Part shown: positions 9,086 to 16,582 of the stretch, piece by piece
Numbering within the stretch: position 1 is the first letter of the stretch
Layout: every line of letters starts with the position of its first letter
NCBI GenBank assembly: GCA_034429275.1
Contig: DAOUFU010000298.1
Span: 1 to 31,667, forward strand
Length of the DNA stretch: 31,667 nucleotides
From: DAOUFU01 sp034429275
GTDB taxonomy: Bacteria > Chloroflexota > Anaerolineae > Aggregatilineales > Aggregatilineaceae
Reading direction: 5' to 3'
Notes under the pieces: generated by a model
Database searches by the model: none
Seen by the model: the letters and a program-made list of their open reading frames with translations, nothing else
Told to the model about the DNA's origin: nothing
Made by a program: the position numbers and the translations under genes

Positions 9086-9867
9086 ACCTTTCCGATCTCG
9101 ACCATCCGCTGGTACTTTCTACCCTGTTTTACCCGCGCCCGGACCGCCCAGGCTTGAGCGAGGTTCCGGGCGCGCGGGATGGGGCGATCCCGGCAGGCGA
9201 TGATGTGGTTCTGGGCTACCGGTTCTATCCCCATGCCAGCGACGCGCCGGTGATTCTGTATTTTCATGGAAATGGCGAGATTGCGAGTGGTTACGATTTT
9301 GTGGCCCGGCTTTATCACCGGATCGGGGTATCGCTGTTGGTGGTGGATTACAGGGGATACGGTTGGAGTACCGGGCAGCCCACTGTGACCGCGCTGCTCG
9401 GTGATGTGGAGCCGATAGTCGGAGCGCTACCCGGAATCCTGGCCGAGGCCGGGTCGGCGAGCACCCCCTTGCTGGTTATGGGGCGCTCGTTGGGCAGCGC
9501 CCCCGCCATCCATGCTGCATACCTTTACCCGGAACGCTTCAAGGGCATCATCCTGGAGAGCGGCTTCGCCCGCGCGATGAATCTGCTCATTCGCCTGGGG
9601 CTGCCACGCTCCATCACCGAACGGCTGGACGATCCTATCGGCAACGAGCGCAAGCTAGGACAGGTCACCCTGCCTTTGCTGGTCATTCATGGGGCAGAAG
9701 ACACCCTGCTGCCCGTTCAGCATGGCGAGCAGCTTTTTGCAGCGTCAAATGCAGCGTATAAGGAACTTGTCGTCATCCCTGGGGCAGGGCACAATGACCT
9801 GTTGTTTATAGGTGGGGCGTCCTATTTTGACGCCATCGCACGCCTGATAGCGCATATCACCGCATGA
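9082..9867 (+). CDS. Alpha/beta hydrolase (BEM46/ABHD13-like)
   Basis: This 261-residue alpha/beta-hydrolase fold protein has no signal peptide and is probably cytoplasmic. The oxyanion region is YFHGNGE (60-66). The nucleophile elbow is MGRSLGSAP with Ser136. The acid is Asp207 in VIHGAEDTLLP and the base is His237 in PGAGHND, so the triad is complete. The overall pattern (HGNG, DYRGYGWSTGQP, GRSLGS) is that of BEM46-like serine hydrolases. The physiological substrate, an ester, thioester or peptide, cannot be deduced. The start is GTG at 9082, overlapping the TGA of the lipoprotein gene by four bases (GTGA). Its own stop overlaps the next start (ATGA). These junctions indicate translational coupling across three genes. 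Confidence 0.88.
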   Translation: MNLSDLDHPLVLSTLFYPRPDRPGLSEVPGARDGAIPAGDDVVLGYRFYPHASDAPVILYFHGNGEIASGYDFVARLYHRIGVSLLVVDYRGYGWSTGQPTVTALLGDVEPIVGALPGILAEAGSASTPLLVMGRSLGSAPAIHAAYLYPERFKGIILESGFARAMNLLIRLGLPRSITERLDDPIGNERKLGQVTLPLLVIHGAEDTLLPVQHGEQLFAASNAAYKELVVIPGAGHNDLLFIGGASYFDAIARLIAHITA

Positions 9868-10754
9868 CTTTTCTCTCGGCAAATCTTAGGGGCATCATCG
9901 CGCTCACACGCTGGCGCGAGCATGTGCCATTCAGCCTTCCCGCGACCCTGCTCGGCGTGGCGCTGGCTGTGAGTCATGAAGATATATCCATCATGACGGA
10001 CACGCGCTGGCTGGCCGCGCTGGCTGCGAACACTCTAGCGGTCACCTTCGCCTTTATGGTGAACGACCTGGCCGACGCGCCGGATGATGCGCGCGATCCG
10101 TTACGCGGCGCGCGGAATCCGGTGGCGTCCGGGCATCTGCAATCTGGTACCGGATGGGCAGCGTCAGTTGCGGTAGGACTCGGCGCGCTTGCGTTGTATG
10201 GCTTGACTCCCCCAGAGGCATTTCGCGCAGGTGCGCTAACCCTGGCGTTAGGATGGTTCTACTCGTGGCGGCGCGTGCGACTCAAAGCCTGGCCGGTTGT
10301 AGATGTCGTTTCCCACGCCTTGATGCTCAGTGCGCTGCTGGTGCTGGTGGGCTATTATGCCTGTGCGCGTGTATTGGGAAACGCGGGTTGGGTGGCATTG
10401 GGTGCCGGGCTGATCTCAGCTTATGGGCAGTTGTATAACCAGCTGCGCGACTACGACACGGATCGCGCTGCCGGGCTGCGAAACACGGCGGCAGTTTTGG
10501 GTCGGCGCGCCACGCGCGGTGTGATGTTTGGCTGCCTGGGGTCGGCGATGGTAGTATTCGGCGCGACGATGGCTGCCGGGCTGTGGCCCACCTGGGTTAT
10601 CGGCCTAAGCGCGGCGGTGAGTCCGCTTTTGCTCATCAGGCGCTCGTCTACGGATATGCGCGGGGACGCGGCGCTTGACCTGAGCGGGCAGGTCCAGTTG
10701 CGATTCATGCTGCTGGCTACCGCGGTGCTGATCGCCTGGCTGGTGATAGGGTGA
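9864..10754 (+). CDS. UbiA-family prenyltransferase
   Basis: This 296-residue polytopic membrane enzyme has about seven to nine hydrophobic helices. The first UbiA motif is N67-D68-x-x-D71-x-x-x-D75 (NDLADAPDD). The second aspartate-rich motif is D196-Y-D-T-D200, followed by RAAGLRNTAAVLG. These residues bind the Mg2+-diphosphate of a polyprenyl donor in the family. UbiA relatives make quinones, chlorophylls, haem O and archaeal-type lipids. The acceptor here is not evident, and no other quinone or haem gene is next to it. The start ATG overlaps the hydrolase stop by four bases, so the two are probably made together and may act in one pathway. No terminator is visible after the stop. The next promoter begins at 10783. 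Confidence 0.87.
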   Translation: MTFLSANLRGIIALTRWREHVPFSLPATLLGVALAVSHEDISIMTDTRWLAALAANTLAVTFAFMVNDLADAPDDARDPLRGARNPVASGHLQSGTGWAASVAVGLGALALYGLTPPEAFRAGALTLALGWFYSWRRVRLKAWPVVDVVSHALMLSALLVLVGYYACARVLGNAGWVALGAGLISAYGQLYNQLRDYDTDRAAGLRNTAAVLGRRATRGVMFGCLGSAMVVFGATMAAGLWPTWVIGLSAAVSPLLLIRRSSTDMRGDAALDLSGQVQLRFMLLATAVLIAWLVIG

Positions 10755-10782
10755 CGCAGGCTCAGCGTATGGTGGACAATTA

Positions 10783-10812
10783 TTGCGTATACATTGATGT
10801 TCGATCTATAAT
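10783..10812 (+). promoter_or_regulatory. Sigma-70-type promoter for the CheY-like regulator
   Basis: The -35 TTGCGT (10783-10788) and a perfect -10 TATAAT (10807-10812) are separated by 18 bases. The predicted transcript starts near 10819, giving a short leader of about 48 bases before ATG 10867. Confidence 0.65.
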
Positions 10813-10866
10813 CCGTTAAATGTTTCATATTTTCATCTTGCCGGAATGATCTGAAGGGCCAAACGT

Positions 10867-11250
10867 ATGAGCATACGGATCCTGGTTGTCGATGATGAGA
10901 TCGATACCCTGCAACTACTACGTACCATCCTGGAGATCAGCGGTTATAAGCCGGTGACGACTCTGAATTCGGTGGATGCACTGGCATTGGCCGAGGCAGA
11001 GAAGCCAGATGTGGCGCTGCTGGACATCATGATGCCCCGGTTGGATGGCTTCACCTTGTGCAAGATGCTGCGGCTCAACCCCGCCACCCGCGATCTGCCT
11101 GTTATCTTTGTGACGGCTTATGAAGCTTTGGACCTGGAAGATCGGCGTAAAGAAGCGGGCGCGAACAGCGTGATCCAGAAGCCGATCAATATGGACGATT
11201 TGATTAAGGCGATCTCCGGGGTGGTCCATAACGGCGTTGCGTCGGCGTAA
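10867..11250 (+). CDS. Stand-alone response regulator receiver domain (CheY-like)
   Basis: This 127-residue protein is a single receiver domain with no output domain. The acidic pocket is VVDDE (Asp9, Asp10). The phosphoacceptor is Asp53 in LLDIMMP, the switch Thr83 lies in FVTAYE, and the conserved Lys105 lies in IQKPIN. All residues needed for phosphorylation are present, so it is likely an active phosphoacceptor that works by protein contact, as in single-domain relay or adaptor regulators. No kinase gene is adjacent. The nearest is the sensor kinase at 20628-23294, which is on the other strand. The gene is monocistronic: it has its own promoter about 50 bases upstream and a strong terminator 39 bases after the stop. 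Confidence 0.9.
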   Translation: MSIRILVVDDEIDTLQLLRTILEISGYKPVTTLNSVDALALAEAEKPDVALLDIMMPRLDGFTLCKMLRLNPATRDLPVIFVTAYEALDLEDRRKEAGANSVIQKPINMDDLIKAISGVVHNGVASA

Positions 11251-11288
11251 AAAGTTTCATCAGGCCGGATTAGCCAACATTAACCGGG

Positions 11289-11322
11289 CCAGCATCCCAA
11301 TTCAGCGGATGCTGGTTTTTTT
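11289..11322 (+). terminator. Rho-independent terminator after the CheY-like regulator
   Basis: The stem is 9 bp and perfect (CCAGCATCC at 11289-11297 with GGATGCTGG at 11307-11315), the loop is 9 bases, and seven T residues follow. This is a textbook intrinsic terminator on the plus strand. Confidence 0.9.
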
Positions 11323-11429
11323 GTTCACGGCAAAAGCCGTTTGTCGGCGGTTTAGCTAAAATCGACATGCGGCCTGTGAGAGGTCATGTTTGACGGGTGT
11401 TGTGTGCGAATGAAAGGACGGGGTTCGAA

Positions 11430-12506
11430 ATGGACAGCCAGACGATCGTCATCATGCAAGGGGATCAGACCGGCCAGGAACTGCTGGAGGAAGCGCTGCG
11501 CGTACTCACACCGCCCATCTTGCCGCCCAAAATCCATTTCAAAACCTTTGATCTCTCGCTGGAGAATCGCCGCAAGACCAAAAACCAGGTCGTCCTCGAC
11601 GCAGCGGAAGCCGTGCGCACCCACGGGTTGGGGCTTAAAGCGGCGACAATCACGCCCGGTGACCCGGATGATGTCGGCAGCCCAAACGCGATTCTGCGTG
11701 AAAAGATCAACGCCCAGGTGATTCTGCGCGTCGGGCGGCGTATTCCGCCGGTGCGTCCGATCGCCGGGGTCCATGCGCCGATTGCAGTTGTGCGTATGGC
11801 GGTCGATGATGCTTATGGCGCGAAGGAATGGCGCGAGGGCGAAGGATTGGACGAGATCGCCTACCGCACCGAAAAGATCACGCGGCGAACCTGCCGGGCG
11901 GTGGCCGAATATGCATTTCAATATGCTTCTCGTAACGGGGCAAAGGTGTTTGGCGGACCGAAATACACGGTCAGCCCGGTGTATGAGGGGATGTTTAAGG
12001 AAGAACTGGATGCCGCTGCTGCCCGCTACCCGACGGTGCGCTACGATCCACAGTTGATCGATGCGACGTACGCGCTGCTGCTCGAAACCACCGGCGAGTC
12101 GCTGGTTATTCCGACTCTCAACCGCGACGGTGACAGCATGTCGGACCTGGTGCTCAAGATGTTTGGCACCATCGCCGGGTCGGAATCGGTGATTTTGTGT
12201 GTGGGGGAATCTGAGAAGCCATGCGCGGTGATCGCAGAAGCACCGCACGGGACCGCGCCTTCGTTGGAGGGCAAAAACCTGGCGAACCCGATGGCAATGA
12301 TTATGGCGGCGGCAACGGTCTTGAGTTACAGTGGAACCGAACAGGCGGCGCGTGCGTGCCGCGCGATTCGCGAATCGGCCCTGGAAGCGGTGTATGATGG
12401 CGTGCGCACGGCAGATTTGGGCGGGCAGGCGACGACCAGTGAATACACCGACGAGGTCATCCGCCGGGCAACGGCCAAGCTCGCCGTGTGGGACGCGCTC
12501 GGTTAG
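11430..12506 (+). CDS. Isocitrate/isopropylmalate dehydrogenase-family protein
   Basis: This 358-residue protein belongs to the beta-decarboxylating dehydrogenase family, which oxidises and decarboxylates isocitrate, 3-isopropylmalate or related 2-hydroxy acids with NAD(P)+. The substrate-site pattern SPNAILRE matches the family S-x-N-x-x-L-R signature. The equivalents of the next substrate arginine (VILRVGRR), the catalytic Tyr (AYGAKEW) and Lys (GPKYTVSP), and the metal aspartates (NRDGDSMSDLV) are present. The cofactor loop reads APHGTAPSLEGKNLANP. It lacks the Lys-Tyr pair that marks NADP-specific isocitrate dehydrogenases, which favours NAD+. The usual R-E-N-T/S-E segment is replaced by RMAVDD, so the true substrate is uncertain. 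ATG 11430 is preferred to an upstream ATG at 11397 because homology starts there and a GGGG site lies six bases before it. Confidence 0.8.
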   Translation: MDSQTIVIMQGDQTGQELLEEALRVLTPPILPPKIHFKTFDLSLENRRKTKNQVVLDAAEAVRTHGLGLKAATITPGDPDDVGSPNAILREKINAQVILRVGRRIPPVRPIAGVHAPIAVVRMAVDDAYGAKEWREGEGLDEIAYRTEKITRRTCRAVAEYAFQYASRNGAKVFGGPKYTVSPVYEGMFKEELDAAAARYPTVRYDPQLIDATYALLLETTGESLVIPTLNRDGDSMSDLVLKMFGTIAGSESVILCVGESEKPCAVIAEAPHGTAPSLEGKNLANPMAMIMAAATVLSYSGTEQAARACRAIRESALEAVYDGVRTADLGGQATTSEYTDEVIRRATAKLAVWDALG

Positions 12507-12605
12507 GTGGACAGGCTGCCAAAAGGGACCTGCCGATCGGCTGTGCCGCGCGCTTTTGGGGATAGCTATAGGGGCTGCGCCTGCCGGGCGTAAGAGATTC
12601 TTCCT

Positions 12606-15230
12606 GTGAAACTCATCTTGACGCATGACAACGCGGATTTCGACGCAGTGGCTGCAATGCTGGCGGCGCACAAGCTTGATCCGCAGGCTGTGCCGGTGCT
12701 TCCTCAACGGGTAAACCGGAACGTGACGCAGTTCCTCAACCTGTACGCGGCTGCACTGCCGTTCATCTCGCGCGATGATCTGCGGCGCGGGGGCGCGGTT
12801 GAGCACGCGACGGTAGTCGATACCCAGAGCTTTTCGACCGCGCGAGGGATGCGGGCAGATACCCCCATTCATTTCATCGATCATCACCCGCTGACGCGCG
12901 AACTGGATGTGAATCAGCAGTTCAGCGGCGACACAGTGGGCGCAGCAACCACGCTGCTGGTTGAGCAGTTGTGCACCCGGCAGATTCGTGTCGAGCCGCT
13001 TGAAGCCACCCTGTTGATGCTGGGCATCTATGAGGATACCGGTTCGCTGTCCTATGGCACGACGACCGCGCGCGATATTCGCTGCGCGGCATGGCTGCTG
13101 GACCAGGGGGCCGATCTGGATGTGGTGCGCGACTTTTTGCAGCACCGGTTAGTCCCCGAACAGCGTGAGTTGTACGATCGCCTGGTTGAACACGCCGAGA
13201 CACACACGATCAACGGGCACGCGATTGTCCTGGCGAGCGCCGTGGCCGCCCAGCCTGTGGATGAGATCGCCACGCTGGCGCACAAACTGCGCGAGCTTTT
13301 CGACCCCAGCGCGGTGTTTGTCCTGGTGCAGCTCAATGGCGATATCCAACTGGTGGCGCGCGGCACGACCGATGACATCGACGTGTCAAAAATCGCGGCT
13401 GCTTTTGGCGGGGGAGGGCATGGGCGCGCTGCAGCAGCATTGATCCGCGACCACGACCTGGCTGTCGTGCGCCAGAGCATTCTCGACAGGCTGCCGGAAA
13501 TCGTCACAGCCTCGGTGCGGGTGGAGTCGTTGATGTCTCTGGGGGTGCAAACGGTGCGGGCCAACGAGCGCATCAAGACGGCGGCGGACCGGATGCAGCG
13601 CACCGGGCATGAGGGATTCCCCGTGGTAGAGGGCGGCGTGGTGGTGGGACTGCTGACACGCCGGGCCGTTGATCGGGCGATGAGTCATGGGTTGGGCGGT
13701 CAGCCGGTGCAGCAGATCATGGATGCGGGCCGGGTCACCGTGCGCCCGGACGATTCGATCGAGGTGCTTCAACAGCGCATGATGCGCTCCGGTTGGGGGC
13801 AGATTCCGGTGGTGGACGATGCCGGTAAGCTGCTCGGCATTGTCACGCGTACGGACCTGATCAAGCGCTGGGGGCAGCGCCCCGATGAGCAGCGTCGCAA
13901 AGAGATCGCGCACCGGATGCAAGTGGCACTTACTCCCGGCATGTGGGGGCTGATTCGCGCCATTGCGGCGCAGGCGCAGTCCAGCGGGATGGGGCTGCAC
14001 GTGGTGGGCGGCTTTGTGCGCGATCTGCTGCTGGGGCAGCCGAACCAGGATATTGACCTGGTCGTTGAAGGAGATGCGATCGAACTGGTGCGCGCTTTGC
14101 GTAGCCGGTATGGCGGTGATACTCGCAGCCATGCCCAGTTTGGCACGGCCAAGTGGTTGCTCGATGAGCATGTAGCAGCGGCGTTAGGGGTTAATCCCCA
14201 AGATGCGGGGTGGCCAGAGTCGGTAGATTTCGTCTCTGCGCGGACGGAATTTTACGAGCAGCCGACCGCGCTGCCCACCGTTGAGCGCGGTTCGATCAAG
14301 CTGGACCTGCACCGGCGCGATTTCACCATCAACACGCTGGCGATCCGGCTGTCGCCGGAGCCGTTCGGCGAGCTGCTGGATTTCTATGGCGGAGAGCAGG
14401 ATTTGCGCGATGGCGTGATCAAGGTGCTGCACAGCCTTTCGTTTGTTGATGACCCCACGCGGATGCTGCGCGCCGTCCGGCTGGAACAGCGGCTTAACTT
14501 CACGATCGACCCGCGTACCAAAGAGTTGATTCAAGGGGCGCTCCCCCTGCTGGACCGGGTGAGTGGCGATCGGATCCGGCACGAGCTGGCGCTGATTCTG
14601 GCCGAGCAAGAACCTCTGCGCGCGCTCACCCGGCTGGAAGAACTGGGGATTCTGGCCGCCATTCACCCGGAACTGCGGGTGGATGACTGGGTTCGCACGG
14701 CGTTTTACGCAGTGCGATACGCGCGTCAAAATCACCCCTGGCCAACACTCGCGGAATTCGGCAACTGGATGCTCACGACGTTTTCGCTGTTCACCAGCCG
14801 ACTGTCGCGTGACGAACTGGAGAAGCTAGGGCGGCGGCTCCAGTTCTCGCGTGAGTACCTGGATCACCTGCACGCAGCGCGCGCGGCGATTGCGCTGCTG
14901 CCCGAACTGGGCACGGCAGACAGGCCGAGCCAGGTCGTGACGCTGCTCGAAGGACTCGATGAAGTGGGCTGGCTCGCGGCATGGGCGGCAGCGACCGATC
15001 CGAAGGCCCGCGAGCATATCGTCCAGTTTGCGCGAAACTGGCGCTATGTCAGGCCGCTCATCGATGGGCATACACTGCGCAGGATCACCGGCCTCAAGCC
15101 CGGCCCAATTTACGGGCGTGTGCTGCGGCGGCTGCGCGCTGCCCGGCTGGATGGCGAAATCACTACGCTGGACGATGAGCGGGCGCTGTTGGATCAGATT
15201 CTTGCTGCCGAACCGCCCGAAGAAGATTAA
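12606..15230 (+). CDS. DHH phosphoesterase - CBS pair - tRNA nucleotidyltransferase fusion
   Basis: This is an 874-residue multidomain protein. Residues 1 to about 300 form a DHH/DHHA1 phosphoesterase of the RecJ/NrnA superfamily, with motifs HDNADFDA (7-14), VVDTQ, DHH (near 93) and EDTGSLSYGT, and the substrate loop FGGGGHGRAAA. Two CBS domains follow at about 310-430. From about 455 comes a class II poly(A) polymerase/CCA-adding head (VVGGFVRDLLLG, then QDIDLVVEGDA with the metal aspartates, then RRDFTINTLAI), with helical RNA-binding parts to the end. Similar DHH-CBS-nucleotidyltransferase fusions are known in several phyla and are linked to A- or CCA-adding to tRNA 3' ends. The DHH part may trim oligonucleotides or 3' ends, and the CBS pair may sense adenosine nucleotides; these roles are inferred. 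The start is GTG 12606, with only a weak AAGAGA upstream. Confidence 0.9.
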   Translation: MKLILTHDNADFDAVAAMLAAHKLDPQAVPVLPQRVNRNVTQFLNLYAAALPFISRDDLRRGGAVEHATVVDTQSFSTARGMRADTPIHFIDHHPLTRELDVNQQFSGDTVGAATTLLVEQLCTRQIRVEPLEATLLMLGIYEDTGSLSYGTTTARDIRCAAWLLDQGADLDVVRDFLQHRLVPEQRELYDRLVEHAETHTINGHAIVLASAVAAQPVDEIATLAHKLRELFDPSAVFVLVQLNGDIQLVARGTTDDIDVSKIAAAFGGGGHGRAAAALIRDHDLAVVRQSILDRLPEIVTASVRVESLMSLGVQTVRANERIKTAADRMQRTGHEGFPVVEGGVVVGLLTRRAVDRAMSHGLGGQPVQQIMDAGRVTVRPDDSIEVLQQRMMRSGWGQIPVVDDAGKLLGIVTRTDLIKRWGQRPDEQRRKEIAHRMQVALTPGMWGLIRAIAAQAQSSGMGLHVVGGFVRDLLLGQPNQDIDLVVEGDAIELVRALRSRYGGDTRSHAQFGTAKWLLDEHVAAALGVNPQDAGWPESVDFVSARTEFYEQPTALPTVERGSIKLDLHRRDFTINTLAIRLSPEPFGELLDFYGGEQDLRDGVIKVLHSLSFVDDPTRMLRAVRLEQRLNFTIDPRTKELIQGALPLLDRVSGDRIRHELALILAEQEPLRALTRLEELGILAAIHPELRVDDWVRTAFYAVRYARQNHPWPTLAEFGNWMLTTFSLFTSRLSRDELEKLGRRLQFSREYLDHLHAARAAIALLPELGTADRPSQVVTLLEGLDEVGWLAAWAAATDPKAREHIVQFARNWRYVRPLIDGHTLRRITGLKPGPIYGRVLRRLRAARLDGEITTLDDERALLDQILAAEPPEED

Positions 15231-15279
15231 TGATAGATGAGAAGACTGTGAAAAAGCACTGAGATGGCATGAAAAAAAC

Positions 15280-15309
15280 TTGTAAAAATATGTGGGAGTA
15301 TAGTACTAT
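15280..15309 (+). promoter_or_regulatory. Putative promoter for the cupin gene
   Basis: A -35 TTGTAA (15280-15285) and a -10 TACTAT (15304-15309) are spaced by 18 bases in an AT-rich patch that stands out from the flanking GC-rich coding sequence. The start would be near 15316, about 60 bases before ATG 15375. The matches are moderate. The -10 lies inside a palindrome. Confidence 0.4.
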
Positions 15310-15315
15310 CTTCCC
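15294..15315. promoter_or_regulatory. 22-bp palindrome overlapping the cupin promoter -10 (candidate operator)
   Basis: The half sites GGGA and TCCC flank a perfect 10-bp core ATAGTACTAT (15299-15308). Only two of the eleven base pairs of the dyad fail. It covers the -10 region, the usual place for a repressor site, and lies upstream of the start codon rather than after a stop. No T tract follows, so it is unlikely to be a terminator. Confidence 0.45.
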
Positions 15316-15374
15316 CCATAGTGGCAAACTATCGTACGCGGCATCATCTGAGTGTTTGTGGAGCAGGGGTTTTT

Positions 15375-15710
15375 ATGGCAGTAGCAGCAGTCAAGCCGTC
15401 GCAGGTCAGGATCGTACGCTGGCGGGGTGGTCAGCATCCTACGCTGGATAACATCACGCGGCAGATGCGCGACGAGGGGCTGCGCCCTTATGTATGGTCG
15501 AACACGGCGAATGTTCGCTACTCTGCTCGAAGCCATGGTTACGACAAAATTCTGTACTGTGTACAGGGCACGATCGAAGTGACCTTCCCGGCATTGAAAC
15601 AAAGCGTTGTGCTGCATTCCGGTGATCGTGTGGACCTGCCACGCGGCGTCCATTACAGCATGATTGTTGGCCCCAACGGGGCGCAGTGCGCAGAAGGAAG
15701 CTGGGTCTGA
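15375..15710 (+). CDS. Small cupin-domain protein
   Basis: This 111-residue protein folds as a single cupin barrel by motif. The first cupin motif region is SARSHGYDKILYCVQGTIEV and the second is SGDRVDLPRGVHYSMIVG, with the G-D-R-V-x-L-P-x-G-x-x-H signature complete. His54 and His93 are likely metal ligands. The usual Glu of motif 1 is not obvious, so metal binding may be altered. Cupins of this size act as small-molecule binders, isomerases or dioxygenase-like enzymes; no specific activity can be assigned. The GTG at 15321 would give an N-terminal extension that crosses the promoter region. ATG 15375 is chosen because AGGGG lies about six bases before it. The gene has its own promoter and a strong terminator, so it appears monocistronic. 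Confidence 0.8.
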   Translation: MAVAAVKPSQVRIVRWRGGQHPTLDNITRQMRDEGLRPYVWSNTANVRYSARSHGYDKILYCVQGTIEVTFPALKQSVVLHSGDRVDLPRGVHYSMIVGPNGAQCAEGSWV

Positions 15711-15756
15711 TTCGGGACTAAACAGTGTTCATCCCGCTCAATTTGATGTACAGTTG

Positions 15757-15791
15757 CCAGGGTGATGCCTTTGTGGCTCACCCTGGTTTTT
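15757..15791 (+). terminator. Rho-independent terminator between the cupin gene and the membrane gene at 15818
   Basis: A 9-bp stem (CCAGGGTGA with TCACCCTGG) is extended by an inner GCC/GGC pair around a TTTGT loop and is followed by five T residues. It ends only about 26 bases before the next start codon. It therefore also sits in the leader of that gene, where it could act as an attenuator if transcription enters from upstream. Confidence 0.85.
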
Positions 15792-15817
15792 GATCGTGGG
15801 AGTGAGGAGAAGCTGCC

Positions 15818-16489
15818 ATGCGACGCTCATTTAGGGGTCGCCGCCGGGAGCGGCGTGTGCACGACAGTAGGGACTCAGGCGACGCCATGCCGCAGGAGAT
15901 GCCGGTGGGCGCATGGGATGAAGAGAACGCTCTGGCCGAGGGAACTGGATTGACGGCTGAAGATGCCGGGCCGGATCGAGAATTCGAGCCGTTTGTGCCG
16001 GTCGAAGCCGGGGCGTTTCGCCAGTATGGCGATGAGGAAACCGAACCTGTGACATACGAGCACCAGCGCCGCCGAAGGGGGTTGCCACTGCCTCGTCTGC
16101 GCTTGCCACGCCTTCGGCTGCCACGGCTTCGTACACCGCGAATTGGCGTGGAAATGCGGGGTGGAATCCTGTTGGTGGTAGTGATGTTGATCGCTGCCGG
16201 GGTGTTTGGTACGCTGCTGGTTCAGGGTACGCTGCGCGACAGCGTCGAGGGGTGGTGGCCGCTGGCGATTATCGTGGGCGCGCTGCTGTGGATGCTGCTC
16301 AGCCTGGTGCAGCGGCGGGTGACTTCGTTCCTGGGGGCCTGGGCGCTGGCGGGGGTAGGTCTGAGCGCGCTGCTGGATACCCAGTCGATTGCCTCGGCGC
16401 AAGATACCGTGTTGGGGGTGGTGCTGGTCACGGTCGGGTTGGGAATCGCCTTCCGAGGGTTTTTGCTGCGCCAGCAGCCTGCTTCGTGA
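15818..16489 (+). CDS. Membrane protein with a Leu-Pro-Arg repeat linker, function unknown
   Basis: I do not recognise this 223-residue protein. It opens with a very basic stretch (MRRSFRGRRRERR), continues with an acidic, disordered-looking region to about residue 80, and then has a proline/arginine linker built on repeats of LPRLR (about 89-110). Four hydrophobic helices follow (roughly 115-135, 146-163, 169-184 and 195-215). The soluble N-terminal half probably lies in the cytoplasm, given its Arg richness. GAGGAGA sits seven bases before ATG 15818. It precedes the CcdA-TlpA gene by 93 bases in the same direction. A shared transcript is plausible but no link in function is shown. Because a terminator ends 26 bases upstream, its own promoter is unclear. 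Confidence 0.72.
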   Translation: MRRSFRGRRRERRVHDSRDSGDAMPQEMPVGAWDEENALAEGTGLTAEDAGPDREFEPFVPVEAGAFRQYGDEETEPVTYEHQRRRRGLPLPRLRLPRLRLPRLRTPRIGVEMRGGILLVVVMLIAAGVFGTLLVQGTLRDSVEGWWPLAIIVGALLWMLLSLVQRRVTSFLGAWALAGVGLSALLDTQSIASAQDTVLGVVLVTVGLGIAFRGFLLRQQPAS

Positions 16490-16582
16490 CGGGCCCCCGC
16501 ACTTGGCATCTGGTGGGCCAGCGTGAAATACTCTATTCGTGCGGCACCGGTCACGGTGCGGCGGATAGGATGAGGAGTCGGT

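Noticed and set aside
12519..12559. Inverted repeat CCAAAAG...CTTTTGG between the dehydrogenase and the DHH fusion
   Set aside because: There is no T tract and the loop is long. It could be a structural element, but it is not a supported terminator or site.
11352..13145. 597-residue minus-strand open frame
   Set aside because: It spans two unrelated plus-strand genes (dehydrogenase and DHH fusion) and their spacer, with composition typical of antisense frames.
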